A DNA stretch of 41,806 bases from Caldilineaceae bacterium SB0664_bin_27 (GTDB taxonomy: Bacteria; Chloroflexota; Anaerolineae; Caldilineales; Caldilineaceae). This document shows positions 8,223-15,684 of the stretch, one piece after another; the stretch's first letter is position 1; each line of letters starts with the position of its first letter. The stretch is from NCBI GenBank assembly GCA_009838625.1, contig VXRG01000052.1, positions 1-41,806 of the forward strand, given 5' to 3'. The notes below the pieces were generated by a model. That model had not been told where the DNA came from. It searched no databases and was given only the letters and a program-made list of their open reading frames with translations. A program made the translations under genes and the position numbers.

Positions 8223-9481
8223 GCCGATTCGTTACTGCGAAGCGGATTAACTCATCGTCAGCCTACTGGTCAGACAGGCTTCGGGTACTGAGGAGGCGGT
8301 TGGAAGAGCGGCCATCGCTACTACCACACCACTTTCTTGAGGCTGTTTTGCCGAAAATCTGCGGGGCCTGTTTCGAACTCCACTGCGGCCAGGGCGACGA
8401 AGCGGGATCCCTGTGTGGTTACGCGTTTCTGCTCCCGCGGGACATCGGAGGCGAAGGAGCCACTTATGCGTTGCGCTACGAGCATGTTGCCGGCTCGACC
8501 CCGCTCAGGGCCGACGAAATTTCCAGTGCGGTAGAAAGGGATCTTTCTCCGAACAGTAGCACCTACTTCTACATTCCCGAGGCCGCCCACTCTTTCAAGC
8601 CCACGCACATAGAGGTTGACGGAGTTGACTGCGGGCGTCCCAGCGAGGAAGAGGCGTCAGAAATTCGACTGATGCAACAGTCGATTTGGCACAGCCCGCC
8701 GGACGGGCTCTATCCCAGCGACCTGCATAGCGTCGAAGGGGGCGCGGGTTGCTCGCTGGTGGCCCGCGTTGACGGGGCCGTGGCCGGTTTTCTGCTGGGG
8801 TTCTTTCGCTTTTCTACCTGCACGGCCATGCCTGCGTTTGCCCCATTTCGGCAGGACCTGCAATTGGAGTCTCAACTGCTTGCAGTGGCTCCAGGCATGC
8901 GGCGGCGCCGTATTGGTCAGGCGCTGAAACGGCTGCAGGCGCGCCAGGCCCTCGAGTCGGGCATTGATCTGATTAACTGGACGACGGACCCTCTGCTATT
9001 CGCAAATGGATTACTCAATTTCACACGCTTAGGCGCTGTCGCTTGTGAGTTCAATTCCAGCCTGTATTCGTTTCGAAACGAATTGAATCGTGTAACTGCG
9101 GCGCGACTGAATTTGTTGTGGGCGGTTCGCACGAAGAGGGTGCAGAGGGCGCTACTAGGAAAGGGGCATTTTGGTCCCATCGAGATAAACTCCGACCCGG
9201 ACTTGACTGTTGTAAACCAGGGACACGGAGCGCCGCTACTCAATGCTACCAGCGCACGCATCGCCATCGAGATCCCTTCCGACTGGGTGGCGCTGCAGCG
9301 GCAGGACCAGACGGCCGCGCAACGCTGGCGCGACGTTACAAATCAGTTGCTGGACCATTACCTCGGTTCAGAACCGGGCCAGTATATCATTACCGCTACA
9401 GGAGTAATGAGGTCGCGGCGCTATATAATCGGCGAGCGTGTCAACGACAGCCTGCTCGACGATCTGTTCACGCTTGTGTAG
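8219..9481 (+). CDS. GNAT-superfamily protein, COG3375-like
   Basis: Encodes 420 residues from ATG 8219, which overlaps the stop of the preceding gene by four bases (ATGA). An earlier frame opening would lie inside that gene. The central half is GNAT-like: a SLVARVDGAVAGFLLGFF beta-strand pair, then LLAVAPGMRRRRIGQALK as the acetyl-CoA loop (RRRRIG), then LINWTTDPLLFANGLLNF and TRLGAVACEFNSSLYSF, the segment characteristic of COG3375 predicted acetyltransferases. The N-terminal region of about 140 residues and the C-terminal region of about 110 residues show no motif I know. COG3375 proteins are often found near menaquinone or amino-acid metabolism genes, but that context is missing here. The substrate is unknown; coupling with the first GNAT suggests a joint job. 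Confidence 0.75.
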   Translation: MSRFVTAKRINSSSAYWSDRLRVLRRRLEERPSLLPHHFLEAVLPKICGACFELHCGQGDEAGSLCGYAFLLPRDIGGEGATYALRYEHVAGSTPLRADEISSAVERDLSPNSSTYFYIPEAAHSFKPTHIEVDGVDCGRPSEEEASEIRLMQQSIWHSPPDGLYPSDLHSVEGGAGCSLVARVDGAVAGFLLGFFRFSTCTAMPAFAPFRQDLQLESQLLAVAPGMRRRRIGQALKRLQARQALESGIDLINWTTDPLLFANGLLNFTRLGAVACEFNSSLYSFRNELNRVTAARLNLLWAVRTKRVQRALLGKGHFGPIEINSDPDLTVVNQGHGAPLLNATSARIAIEIPSDWVALQRQDQTAAQRWRDVTNQLLDHYLGSEPGQYIITATGVMRSRRYIIGERVNDSLLDDLFTLV

Positions 9482-9512
9482 CGAGTCGAGAGCTAGTCTT
9501 CGCTGTCCAGGA

Positions 9513-9535
9513 GGAGACTTGTCAAGCGCGTCTCC
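9513..9535. terminator. hairpin between convergent genes
   Basis: GGAGAC (9513-9518) and GTCTCC (9530-9535) form a 6-bp stem in the 72-base gap between the stop of the plus-strand GNAT gene and the stop of the minus-strand glycosyltransferase. It lacks a T-tract on either side, so a role as a terminator is only suggested by its position. Confidence 0.25.
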
Positions 9536-9553
9536 CATCAGGAGAGTGACCCC

Positions 9554-10588
9554 CTAGACCAGTAAGCGGTCGATCTCGACATCGTGACGTCTCTTTCGCG
9601 ACTGAACCAGGGCGCGCTGTTGGAGGACGCGCGGCAGGCCGAGCAGGCCGGCGAGCTGACCTCGCAGGCGGGCGCGGGCAGCGCTCCCGCGATAGTTGCG
9701 CAGCGCGTCAGCAGCAATCGAGAGTTGGGCTCTTAAGACATGCGAGGAATGGCTGAGGAGCAGAGAGGTCGGCATGTTTTTGGCCAGAGTCCAGATCGTG
9801 TTGCGGGCCACGTAGAAGCTGCTCAATTCGTCGCCGCCGCTGCCACCCAGCTTATGGAATACACGCGCCGCCGGTGCAAATGCCGCGTGCCAGCCAAGGA
9901 GCTGGGCGCGGAACGAGAAATCGACGTCTTCTACATACATCCAGAATTCCTCGTCAAAGCCATCCAGGGCTTCCCAAAGCTCGCGGCGAACGGCCATAGC
10001 CCCGCCACAGCCGCCAAAGACGTCCTCTGAGTTGTCGAACTGTCCGCTGTCGGTGGCCCAGACACCGCGATTCCGTGGAATCCCGTCCCGCCCCATCAAG
10101 TCTCCGGCCGTATGAATACGGTCGCGTTCATCAAAGAGCAACAGCTTTGCAGCTACGATCCCCGCCCCAGGCTGAGCGCAGACTGTCTTCGCCAGTTCGG
10201 CCAGGAAATCCGGCGCCGGTTGCGTGTCGTTGTTGAGAAGGACAATGACGCGACCTCGCGAAGCGCGGGCGGCGCTGTTGACCGTGCTGACGAATCCACA
10301 GTTCTCGCTGCCGGAAAGTATGCGCGTTTGACGGGCATTGGCCTGCACCCAGGCAACAGAGTCGTCGCTGCTGGCGTCGTCGGCAAAAATGAGTTCAAAA
10401 TCGGTGAAAGACTGTGATGCCAGTCCGGCAAACAGGTCGGGCAGATGCCGGACACCGTTGTAGTTGGGAATGAGTATAGAGAAAAAAGGGGCGCATGCCG
10501 GATTCTCGCCGGTCTTGGACGCACCGTTTATTGCACCGTTCACGTTCATGGCATTATCCAGTTCATCAATTGAATTCTGTATTGACAT
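9554..10588 (-). CDS. family 2 glycosyltransferase
   Basis: Encodes 344 residues from ATG 10588. A GT-A glycosyltransferase with the rhamnosyltransferase-type layout: ILIPNYNG (38-45), FADDASSDDS (68-77), VIVLLNNDTQPAPDF (114-128, the NND replacing DxD), FGGCGGAMAVRREL (191-204), FDEEFWMYVEDVDFSFR (211-227). Such enzymes move a nucleotide-activated sugar onto a lipid-linked or polysaccharide acceptor at the cytoplasmic membrane face. The C-terminal Arg-rich part (300-340) could bind the membrane surface. The start overlaps the end of the rmlD-like gene by 23 bases, and there is no good SD; ATG 10549 is an alternative. Pairing with an RmlD-like reductase suggests a dTDP-rhamnose-using transferase (inference). 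Confidence 0.85.
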   Translation of the reverse strand: MSIQNSIDELDNAMNVNGAINGASKTGENPACAPFFSILIPNYNGVRHLPDLFAGLASQSFTDFELIFADDASSDDSVAWVQANARQTRILSGSENCGFVSTVNSAARASRGRVIVLLNNDTQPAPDFLAELAKTVCAQPGAGIVAAKLLLFDERDRIHTAGDLMGRDGIPRNRGVWATDSGQFDNSEDVFGGCGGAMAVRRELWEALDGFDEEFWMYVEDVDFSFRAQLLGWHAAFAPAARVFHKLGGSGGDELSSFYVARNTIWTLAKNMPTSLLLSHSSHVLRAQLSIAADALRNYRGSAARARLRGQLAGLLGLPRVLQQRALVQSRKRRHDVEIDRLLV

Positions 10589-11408
10589 AATCACGGAGCG
10601 CCTCGCGCCAGCCGCGCAGGGCAACCCCGAGAGCGGTAGCGGCCTGGTTGACCAGAACAGCGTGAAGGGGAGGCGTGGTTGGGCGCGGCCACTCACTGGC
10701 ACTAATGGGTTCGACGGAGAGCGCCTCGCGTCCGGTCAGCCGCAACAGCTCGACGGTCCAGTCATACCTGCTGGCGCAGCCTTCGTTAACGAGGTGGTAG
10801 ATGCCGTAGCGATGCGTTTCAATCAGTTTTTCCAGCGCCGCGGCAACGTCAGGCGCGTAGGTCGGGTTGCCGATTTCGTCGTTAACGACGCGGAGAGCGC
10901 CGTGCCGGTCTGCGGCGGCGCTGATCATAGCGGGAAAGTTATTGTTGCCGACGCCGTAGAGCCAGGCGACGCGCACGATGTAGAGACGATCCAGGACTGC
11001 GGCAGCGGCCATCTCGCCGGCGGCCTTGCTGCGGGCGTAAACGCTGCCGGGAGAGGTCTGTTCATATTCGTGATAGAAGCGGTCTGCCTCCCCGGCAAAC
11101 ACTTCGTTCGTGCTAATCTGTACCAGCGCGCCGCCGCAACGCGCGCAACCCTCTGCCAGGTACTTGGGGCCAAGCGAATTGACTTCAAAGGCGAACTGAG
11201 GGGCATTTTCGGCTCCGTCGACGTCGGTCCAGGCGGCTGCATTGATGACGACATCGGGGGCCAACTCTGCCACAGCGTCGCCGATCGCCGGGTCTGTGAT
11301 ATCGTATCGCGGGCGCGTCCAGCAGGTCAGTCTTGCGGTGGAATCGAATTGGGCTTTGAGGGCCCGCCCGAGCTGTCCACTCGCTCCAACGATCAGGATG
11401 TGCGGCAT
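10566..11408 (-). CDS. rmlD: dTDP-4-dehydrorhamnose reductase-like SDR
   Basis: Encodes 280 residues from ATG 11408; longer readings begin upstream without family similarity. It is an extended short-chain dehydrogenase: NAD(P)-binding GASGQLG at 8-14, DVVINAAAWTDVDGAE (52-67, the RmlD signature around A-A-x-T-x-V-D-x-A-E), IST at 98-100, catalytic Y124 and K128 (YARSK), and IGNPTYAPDVA, also typical of RmlD. RmlD reduces dTDP-4-dehydro-rhamnose to dTDP-L-rhamnose, the last step of rhamnose precursor synthesis. rmlA, rmlB and rmlC are not in this window. The first part of the family's STDYVF motif reads STNEVF here. It is the first gene of a two-gene minus-strand operon with the glycosyltransferase. 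Confidence 0.85.
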   Translation of the reverse strand: MPHILIVGASGQLGRALKAQFDSTARLTCWTRPRYDITDPAIGDAVAELAPDVVINAAAWTDVDGAENAPQFAFEVNSLGPKYLAEGCARCGGALVQISTNEVFAGEADRFYHEYEQTSPGSVYARSKAAGEMAAAAVLDRLYIVRVAWLYGVGNNNFPAMISAAADRHGALRVVNDEIGNPTYAPDVAAALEKLIETHRYGIYHLVNEGCASRYDWTVELLRLTGREALSVEPISASEWPRPTTPPLHAVLVNQAATALGVALRGWREALRDYVNTEFN

Positions 11409-11937
11409 GTTTCCGTTTTTGTGCGCATCGGTTCGACTAATTGATTCGGTACGAGGACGTTGCCCTCTTTGCAGTTCAGTATAACCGACCATATACACGC
11501 GACCGAAGAACTTCCGGTGTCCGGAGCGCGCGTCTTCAGGGACGGCGAAAGAGTTGACGGGCGAGACAGGGGCCGTTCCGGGCTCATCGAGAATTCCAAT
11601 AGGCTCGAGAGAGATTTCGGGTGTAAGAACTCTCTGAGACAGGACCGGCAGTATTGTCGGATGCCGGCTCTGACACCCATGTGTCTCCCAGATTGCCTGT
11701 GGGGATCGACGTCTGCCGTTCCCGACTGACTTTCGAGAGCGACAAACTCGCGCGGTGCGGCGACGTCATTTCGCCAGGGAGACCCTGCACGGGTGACACC
11801 ATGCCAGGGTTGGAGCAGAAGTCAAGGGGCGGCTGCGGAGGATGTTGGCCTGACTTGTGGGCCTGCAAGGGCTGCCGGCGCCCTGCTCTATCCGGGAGGC
11901 AGGCGGAGAATGTCGGCAGGTCAAAGTGAGTCAGTCT
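11409..11937. other. 529-base gap with no recognised gene
   Basis: Between the rmlD-like start and the YheT-like stop there are frames on both strands of up to about 90 codons, but none has an SD, family similarity or a convincing composition. On the minus strand TATACT (11483 down to 11478) could be the -10 of the rmlD-like gene, with only a weak -35 and a leader of about 60 bases. I see no known structured RNA here. Confidence 0.45.
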
Positions 11938-12999
11938 TCAATTGTTGTCGGCGTCCTGTATCAGCACTTGCTTTATCAGATCCGGAAGACAGTTCCGGAA
12001 CGGAAAGAGATCATTGTAGCCTACATGACCCCCGTAGGGCAGGACGTATACCTGCAGTTGGGGATGGGCTGGAAGAGTTTCGATATCGTCGGATGGAATC
12101 AGAGGATCATTGGCCGCAGTGAGTATTGTCAACGGTGCGGCCAGGTCGAGGAATTCCCCGGGCTTAACAGTGTAGGCGTCAAGGTATTCTTCTACGCCGC
12201 TGTAGAAGGACATGCTCTTGGTGACCCAGTCGCTCATTTCCCAGATCGTGGGAACGGATGCCAGATGTGTAAAGTCATAAAGGTCCGGAAAGAGCTTCTG
12301 TTTCTTCATGAGTGACTCGAGCCAGCGACGGCGGAAGTAGCGTTGCAGGAGCCGGTGGTCGTCAAGGAGAATGCATGCCCTTCGTGGATTGAGAACGGGA
12401 TTGACAGCGATGGCCCGACGAAGATTGGGAATAGGATTTCTCTGGTGTCGAAGGGCTATGCGAACAACGAAGTTGCCGCCAAGAGACGCCCCAATGATGA
12501 AAAACGGCCTCCCTGCGGCGAGAAGCCCTACTTGATGAGTGGCGGCGTGAACCTCCTCGACCAGTGTGGCGAAGAATATCCCCTTGTTCAAATGGTGCGT
12601 CGGCCCATGGTCCCTCATGTTGAGGCGCACGACTTCATACCCTGCCCGAATCAGCTCGCTGCCCAGAATCAGGTTGTAGGCGGAGTGGCTGTCTCCTTCC
12701 CATCCGTGCAGCAACATTGCCAGCCCCTTCGGTCTGGGCGGCGCGTTGAGGGGAGAGCGACCTGGAGTGTAGACTCCGAGCAGCCGCACGGCCCGGTCAG
12801 TTTCAAGTTCGGTCCGGTCGGGGCCGGCGTCGAAAAGGATCAACTGCTCCTGCTCCATAACGATGCTGGCATCTTCGGGGATGTGCTGGCCAAGTATCGT
12901 TTGCAGATCACCGTTGCGCAGCAGCCCATGGGGCATATAAATGTCTTTGAAGTCCGAGGCCATGTGCTGCGAATCTGAGTTCGGTTGTGCTTTCATCAT
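11938..12999 (-). CDS. YheT-like alpha/beta hydrolase (COG0429)
   Basis: Encodes 353 residues from ATG 12999. It is an alpha/beta-hydrolase of the YheT/embryogenesis-associated group: the N-terminal GLLRNGDLQTIL block is the group hallmark, LLHGWEGDSHSAYN (96-109) holds the oxyanion region, the nucleophile elbow GASLGGN gives S172, and the acid and base are D298 (AANDPLIP) and H325 (GGHVGY). The complete Ser-Asp-His triad argues for a working esterase or lipase-type enzyme; the natural substrate is not known. There is no leader peptide, so it is cytoplasmic. Start choice is uncertain: ATG 13017, 12999, 12996 and 12963 are in frame and none has a good SD. Confidence 0.85.
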   Translation of the reverse strand: MMKAQPNSDSQHMASDFKDIYMPHGLLRNGDLQTILGQHIPEDASIVMEQEQLILFDAGPDRTELETDRAVRLLGVYTPGRSPLNAPPRPKGLAMLLHGWEGDSHSAYNLILGSELIRAGYEVVRLNMRDHGPTHHLNKGIFFATLVEEVHAATHQVGLLAAGRPFFIIGASLGGNFVVRIALRHQRNPIPNLRRAIAVNPVLNPRRACILLDDHRLLQRYFRRRWLESLMKKQKLFPDLYDFTHLASVPTIWEMSDWVTKSMSFYSGVEEYLDAYTVKPGEFLDLAAPLTILTAANDPLIPSDDIETLPAHPQLQVYVLPYGGHVGYNDLFPFRNCLPDLIKQVLIQDADNN

Positions 13000-13104
13000 T
13001 CGCCGTTCTGGAAACATAACGGGGTTTAAGCGGTCTGATTTTTTTGAAGAGGGTCGGAGCAAATCACGCCTAGATCCGAAAATTCATCCCAACAAATTTA
13101 GTCT

Positions 13105-13133
13105 TTGCGTGGTAGACTACTATACGTTACAAT
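13105..13133 (+). promoter_or_regulatory. candidate sigma-70 promoter P1 for the aminotransferase-like gene
   Basis: TTGCGT (13105-13110), exactly 17 bases, then TACAAT (13128-13133). It lies in an AT-rich stretch of the 275-base divergent gap and would give a leader of about 135 bases to ATG 13275. Confidence 0.5.
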
Positions 13134-13215
13134 TCTATGATATTATTCTCGCGCCCTTCGCCGCTTCGATTTGGCTGGCCGCTTTTTCGCGGCCCGACAG
13201 CGGTTAACACATTCA

Positions 13216-13244
13216 TTAAGGCGCCATCTCTGCCCTAGTATATT
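13216..13244 (+). promoter_or_regulatory. candidate proximal promoter P2 for the aminotransferase-like gene
   Basis: TTAAGG (13216-13221), 17 bases, then TATATT (13239-13244). The -35 is weak and the -10 good. Transcription would begin near 13251, about 24 bases before the ATG, leaving room for the CGAGG SD. Confidence 0.35.
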
Positions 13245-13274
13245 GTACTGTAGTGGAAAACGAGGTCTCATACA

Positions 13275-14588
13275 ATGGTTGATCAGCTAGCGCGCCTTGG
13301 AGCGGAGCCGATTGGGGTCCATCCCGAAGGCGTCTCCACGGCAGCCATAGACGCCCCTCCCCTAGAGTCCTTCCTGAATGGAGGTGGTGAGCAGGTTGAC
13401 GCCTTTAGCCAGAAGATCGATGCCTGGTGGGAACGCACGAAAGAGGCGAAGGCCAGCGAACACTACTACTATTTTCAGGCGGTCGATTCCCTGGAGGGGC
13501 CCTGGGTACATACTGAGGGCAAGCGGAAGTTGATGTTTGCCACATACAGCTACCTGGGACTGATAAACCATCCCCGCATAGTGGCAGCGGCCAAAGAGGC
13601 CGCAGACAAGTACGGAACTGGTACACATGGCGTGCGCATTCTCGGAGGCACGTTGGACCTTCATGCCAAGATGGAGAGGACGATTGCCGATTTCGCCCGT
13701 CGGGAAGAGGCCATCGTTTACAGTTCAGGCTATGTCACCAATCTTGCCACCGTAAGTACTGTTGTCGGGCGAGGGGACTGGGTCTTCTCCGACAGATGGA
13801 ATCATGCCAGTATCGTAGATGGCTGTCTACTGGCCCGCGGCAAGTTTGTGCGGTTCCGACACAACGACATGGATGACCTCGAAAGGCAGTTGCGCCGCGC
13901 CCCTGAAGGCGCAGGTAAACTGGTCATCGCGGACGCTGTGTTCTCCATGGACGGCGATATCTTTGATTTGCCGGCCGCGCATGAGATTTGCAGGCGTCAC
14001 AATGCGCGGCTTATGTTGGACGAGGCCCATAGCATCGGTGTACTGGGCAAGACCGGACACGGGATCGAGGAGCATTTCGACATGTTCGGTTCCATCGATC
14101 TGAAGATGGGTACTCTCAGCAAGGCGATTCCCGGAATTGGCGGTTATGTGGCCGGCAGCGAAAAGCTGATAACCTACCTCAGGCATACTGCGCGCGGGTT
14201 TGTCTTCAGCGCCGCGCTACCGCCCTCAGTGGCAGCGGCCATCACCGAAGGCTTCCACGTGCTCGAAGATGAAGGCAAAGAGCGTAACCGCATCCTCCAT
14301 CGCAATGCGCAGCACTTCACAAGCGGCCTGCAGGCCGCCGGCTTCGACACCGGTCAGACGGAGTCGCCGATTGTTCCCATCATGGTCGGAACTGAAGAAC
14401 GCGCATTTGCAATGACCAAATTCTGTCAAGACAACGGCATATTCGTACTGCCCGTACTGCCTCCGGCCGTAAAGGAAGGCACCGCCCGCCTGCGGGCGAA
14501 TGTGACGGCTGCCCATACTGAAGAAGACATCGAGTTTGCGTTAAGTGTCTTCATCGAGGCAGGACGCCACATTGGCGTGATCGACTGA
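13275..14588 (+). CDS. alpha-oxoamine-synthase-family PLP enzyme (serine palmitoyltransferase/KBL type)
   Basis: Encodes 437 residues. Fold-type I PLP enzyme of the family that includes serine palmitoyltransferase, 2-amino-3-ketobutyrate CoA ligase and 8-amino-7-oxononanoate synthase; these condense an amino acid with an acyl-CoA. Motifs: YSYLGLINHP (91-100), GTGTHGVRILGGT (114-126), YSSGYVTN (149-156), DEAHSIGVLG (249-258) and the PLP lysine K283 in GTLSKAIPGIGG. An N-terminal extension of about 80 residues is longer than in KBL or BioF and matches the longer serine-palmitoyltransferase-like group. The exact acyl donor cannot be read from sequence. It has its own promoters and a terminator 21 bases after the stop, so it is probably monocistronic; no other sphingolipid or biotin genes are nearby. 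Confidence 0.8.
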   Translation: MVDQLARLGAEPIGVHPEGVSTAAIDAPPLESFLNGGGEQVDAFSQKIDAWWERTKEAKASEHYYYFQAVDSLEGPWVHTEGKRKLMFATYSYLGLINHPRIVAAAKEAADKYGTGTHGVRILGGTLDLHAKMERTIADFARREEAIVYSSGYVTNLATVSTVVGRGDWVFSDRWNHASIVDGCLLARGKFVRFRHNDMDDLERQLRRAPEGAGKLVIADAVFSMDGDIFDLPAAHEICRRHNARLMLDEAHSIGVLGKTGHGIEEHFDMFGSIDLKMGTLSKAIPGIGGYVAGSEKLITYLRHTARGFVFSAALPPSVAAAITEGFHVLEDEGKERNRILHRNAQHFTSGLQAAGFDTGQTESPIVPIMVGTEERAFAMTKFCQDNGIFVLPVLPPAVKEGTARLRANVTAAHTEEDIEFALSVFIEAGRHIGVID

Positions 14589-14608
14589 GGCCAGCAGGGG
14601 AGTTGGCG

Positions 14609-14633
14609 GGTGCGCAAGGCGCGCCGATTTTTT
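14609..14633 (+). terminator. intrinsic terminator after the PLP enzyme gene
   Basis: GGTGCGC (14609-14615) pairs with GCGCGCC (14619-14625), 7 bp with one G-T wobble and a three-base loop, followed by GA and TTTTTT (14628-14633). It starts 21 bases after the stop. Confidence 0.65.
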
Positions 14634-14679
14634 GACGCGCCACAGGGCCGAAACAGAGTTGCGCCGGGGCAGAAAAAAA

Positions 14680-15573
14680 ATGAAACGGGTCGTCTCCATC
14701 AGCTTGGGCAGCAGTAAGCGCAACAAACGGGTCGAGACGACGCTCAGGAACGAACAGATTGTCCTGGAGCGGATCGGCGCCGATGGAGACCAGAAGCGAA
14801 TGCGGCAACTGTTTCTGGAGTATGACGGCCAAGTAGACGCCTTCGGCTTTGGCGGCACCGACCTTGGGCTGGAGGTAAACGGCCGCTACTTTCCTCTCCA
14901 TTCCGTTCGCAGCATAGTTGCCGGCGTACAGTCCCCCGTCGTGGACGGGGGCGGCATCCGTACCGTAGTCGAGCGACAGACGGCGCAGCAGCTGCAAACT
15001 CTCCTGCCCCCACATCCCAAACGGGTACTGTTCTGCGTGGCTGTCGGCCGGTACGCGATGGTTCGCGGCTTTCTGGACGCGGGTTATCAGCCACTGTTTG
15101 GCGACCTGGCTTTTGGTCTGGGAATCCCCGTCTTTTTGCGAAGCCTGAGTGCCCTCCACCTGCTGGCCCGGATTCTGCTTCCGGTCATGGCCCGACTACC
15201 CTTTTCCTGGATATATCCCACTGGGGAACAACAGGAGCGGATCGTGCCGAAGTTTGGGGCGCAGTACATGTGGGCCTCGATCATCGCCGATGATTTTCAT
15301 TACATCAGACAGCACCTGCCTCCCAGCCTGGAAGGAAAGACGATCGTTACCAATACGACTACGGACGACGACGTGGCCTTACTCAAGGAGAGAGGTGTTG
15401 CCAATCTGGCGACGGTTACGCCGCGGCTGGATGGGCGCAGCTTTGGGACAAATGTAATGGAAGCAGCCCTTACGGCGCTGGCAGGCGCGGGACGTCCGCT
15501 GTCAACGACAGAATTGAGAGAGATGTTGGATGAGGAGGGAATGACGCCAAGCCTGCTGTCGCTGACGCAGTGA
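14680..15573 (+). CDS. quinate 5-dehydrogenase-family protein (annotation-level name)
   Basis: Encodes 297 residues from ATG 14680. I recognise the N-terminus MKRVVSISLGSSKR and the blocks VDAFGFGGTDLGL, RVLFCVAVGRYAMV, GDLAFGLGIPVFLRSL, PFSWIYPTGEQQE and GRSFGTNVMEA as the family that databases call quinate 5-dehydrogenase in Chloroflexi and related bacteria. The sequence lacks the features of the biochemically known quinate/shikimate dehydrogenases (AroE or YdiB type, with SLPHK and a C-terminal Rossmann domain), so I treat the activity as unproven. A DDFHYIRQHLP stretch (about residues 206-216) and TNTTTDDDV suggest a Rossmann-like nucleotide-binding core. There is a poor SD (A-rich GCAGAAAAAAAATG). 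It sits between the PLP enzyme and the amidohydrolase on the same strand. Confidence 0.6.
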   Translation: MKRVVSISLGSSKRNKRVETTLRNEQIVLERIGADGDQKRMRQLFLEYDGQVDAFGFGGTDLGLEVNGRYFPLHSVRSIVAGVQSPVVDGGGIRTVVERQTAQQLQTLLPPHPKRVLFCVAVGRYAMVRGFLDAGYQPLFGDLAFGLGIPVFLRSLSALHLLARILLPVMARLPFSWIYPTGEQQERIVPKFGAQYMWASIIADDFHYIRQHLPPSLEGKTIVTNTTTDDDVALLKERGVANLATVTPRLDGRSFGTNVMEAALTALAGAGRPLSTTELREMLDEEGMTPSLLSLTQ

Positions 15574-15684
15574 GAGTGGGCAACGATTCGACGACTCAGT
15601 ACCTGCGGGAAATTCCACGGCTTTGATGGGTACACCGATCTCAGCCCGACACGGGCATTAACCTAAAAGGGGCAGTTGCTTGCA

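Noticed and set aside
10464..11444. Plus-strand frame of 326 codons antisense to the glycosyltransferase and rmlD-like genes
   Set aside because: The minus-strand genes have intact family motifs; the antisense frame has none.
11409..11937. Structured RNA such as SRP RNA, RNase P RNA or tmRNA in the 529-base gap
   Set aside because: None of the core signatures (for example GAGGAAAGTCC of RNase P RNA) was found.
14618..14641. Alternative stem GGCGCG/CGCGCC around the T-run after the PLP enzyme gene
   Set aside because: It would place the T-run inside the loop; the overlapping GGTGCGC/GCGCGCC stem with the Ts downstream is the better terminator.
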